DNA of 16,411 nt from Polaribacter sp. (lineage in GTDB: Bacteria > Bacteroidota > Bacteroidia > Flavobacteriales > Flavobacteriaceae): contig DPRC01000105.1 in assembly GCA_003537695.1 (NCBI GenBank), forward strand, positions 1 through 16,411, read 5' to 3'. Below the pieces are notes generated by a model, which saw nothing but the letters and a program-made list of their open reading frames with translations, was not told the DNA's origin and searched no databases. This document shows, piece after piece, positions 15,434 to 16,411 of the stretch. The position numbers and the translations under genes are program-made. How positions within the stretch are numbered: position 1 is the stretch's first letter; each line of letters begins with the position of its first letter.

Positions 15434-16411
15434 TTATTTACTTATTTTTAAAATTTCTAACTCAAAAACTAAATCTGATTTCGCAGGAAATGGTCCAAAT
15501 TTATTATTTCCAAAACCAATCATATAAGGAATAAATAAACGCGCTTTTTCGCCTTCTTTTAGAGATAAAAGACCCTCTTTCAAACCACTAATCATTGGTC
15601 TTGAAGTGTCGTTTAAATCAAAAACAGTAGGTTTTCCAACATCTTCAGAAGATTTTACTCTTTTTCCATCTGCCGTAAAAACAGTATAGTTCGCAGTAAC
15701 TGTTTGAGAGGCTAATATGCGCTTTCCAAAAGTTTCTTTTAACTTTAAAATTCTTAACCCAGTTCCTGTTTTTCGTGCTTTCGCTTCGTTTTTTTCTTTT
15801 AAAAAAATAATTTTCTTCTTTAAATACCTAGCATATCTTTTTTCCTCCGCAATTTCTTCTTTGGCTTCCAATTCTTTTACTCTGCTTTGCTCAGCACTCT
15901 TAAATTTACGCTCTTCAGTATCGAAAACTACTGCTGCATTAAAATTCTTTGCTGCAGCACCAATCCTTATAATTTCAACAGTATTGATCGTATCATTCTT
16001 TACAATTTTATTGACAGTAGACATTCTTAAAGAGGTTATTGCCTTTTTTAACTCCAAAGAATCCGTATGCTTTTTTTGCAGTTCTTTTCGCTCTAGTGAA
16101 TTTATAATCGTTTTGCCAAATACACTGTGTTTACCATTCAAATGAGGAATTGCCCTATGCGTAATAAAAAACTGACTATTATTTGTTGCCTTGCCACCAT
16201 TAGCCATGGAAAACACTCCTTGATCGTCATGTTTATACATTAAATCTCCATCCTCATTTATTGGGAATTCATCCGTAAATACATATCCAGCACTTTTTTT
16301 TCCTTCCGAGCTAAAACCGCCTCCCTGAATTACAAAATTAGGAACAACCCTATGAAAAAGAATGCCTTCATAAAAGTTTTTTCCTTTTAAAGAGTCTAAA
16401 AGTTTACTATT
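15434..16411 (-). CDS. Dual-family peptidyl-prolyl isomerase: cyclophilin plus FKBP in one chain (5' end outside the window)
   Basis: The frame is open to the window edge, so the N-terminus is missing; 325 residues are visible (numbered from the edge). Residues 1 to about 110 are most of a cyclophilin: FHRVVPNFVIQGG with the catalytic arginine, FSMANGG and SQFFIT. The tryptophan before the conserved GKH is histidine (PHLNGKH). A strongly charged helical linker follows (about 145-220, rich in K, E, A and R, probably coiled coil). Residues about 231-325 are an FKBP-type domain (ANYTVFTADGK, ISGLKEGLLSLKEGEKARL, IPYMIGFG, LVFELEIL). Its pocket tryptophan is leucine and the FD pair is VK, so activity there may be low. 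Both domains catalyse proline cis-trans isomerisation. The ATG at 16240 is internal. The gene is one base from the PAP2 gene. Confidence 0.9.
   Translation of the reverse strand, partial: NSKLLDSLKGKNFYEGILFHRVVPNFVIQGGGFSSEGKKSAGYVFTDEFPINEDGDLMYKHDDQGVFSMANGGKATNNSQFFITHRAIPHLNGKHSVFGKTIINSLERKELQKKHTDSLELKKAITSLRMSTVNKIVKNDTINTVEIIRIGAAAKNFNAAVVFDTEERKFKSAEQSRVKELEAKEEIAEEKRYARYLKKKIIFLKEKNEAKARKTGTGLRILKLKETFGKRILASQTVTANYTVFTADGKRVKSSEDVGKPTVFDLNDTSRPMISGLKEGLLSLKEGEKARLFIPYMIGFGNNKFGPFPAKSDLVFELEILKISK

Noticed and set aside
16238..16240. ATG at 16240 as start of the PPIase gene
   Set aside because: The frame continues upstream to the window edge and encodes the cyclophilin active-site region (FHRVVPNF, IQGG), so this ATG is internal.
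1..16411. CRISPR arrays, tRNA/rRNA genes, insertion sequences, toxin-antitoxin or phage-defence modules
   Set aside because: I looked for regular spaced repeats, tRNA-like cloverleaf sequences, transposase motifs and small paired genes and saw none. The window reads as ordinary core chromosome.

Overview
The window is AT-rich, gene-dense chromosomal DNA from a member of the Bacteroidota, most likely a (marine) Flavobacteriaceae species. The evidence is threefold. Several promoters have the Bacteroidota form TTG-N19-TAnnTTTG, and Shine-Dalgarno sequences are largely absent. The gene content is typical of the family: dps beside oxyR, a YbiT-type ABC-F protein, a DeaD-type helicase with an RG/RS-rich tail, and crtZ/crtD/cruF carotenoid genes. 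Many encoded proteins also have close flavobacterial character. I see no tRNA, rRNA, CRISPR, insertion sequence or phage gene. This is mostly core genome, and the more unusual points are details inside the proteins and leaders rather than an obvious new system.

Layout, left to right. The 3' end of a probable PagL-like outer-membrane lipid A deacylase (1-204) meets dps (minus) at a shared hairpin terminator. dps and oxyR diverge from a short intergenic region holding a Fur/PerR-like palindrome, making a compact peroxide and iron defence module. A YbiT-type ABC-F ATPase (minus) follows, with one degenerate ATP site. Diverging from it is a lipoprotein whose thioredoxin-like domain has lost its CXXC. 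Next is a DEAD-box RNA helicase with its own strong promoter, a structured leader of about 90 nt and a very strong terminator shared with a convergent LysE/RhtB exporter gene. After a 400-nt non-coding stretch comes a carotenoid block, crtZ - crtD - cruF. The last two overlap by 4 nt. crtB, crtI and the cyclase are not here.

The right part is all on the minus strand. A dual-family peptidyl-prolyl isomerase (cyclophilin plus FKBP, cut by the window edge) runs directly into a PAP2 lipid phosphatase that starts at TTG one base after the stop. pheT follows, then pyrD with a GTG start.

Working together: CrtZ (beta-ring 3-hydroxylation), CruF (1',2'-hydration) and CrtD (3',4'-desaturation) are the tailoring enzymes needed to turn a monocyclic gamma-carotene into saproxanthin- or myxol-type carotenoids. 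That is an inference from family functions. Dps and OxyR handle peroxide and iron. PheT and PyrD are housekeeping. The most interesting points are a class-2-type PyrD with a class-1-type cysteine at the catalytic base position, paired loss of one ATP site in the ABC-F protein, the cyclophilin-FKBP fusion, the folded leader of the RNA helicase gene, and a shared 11-mer upstream of crtZ and crtD.
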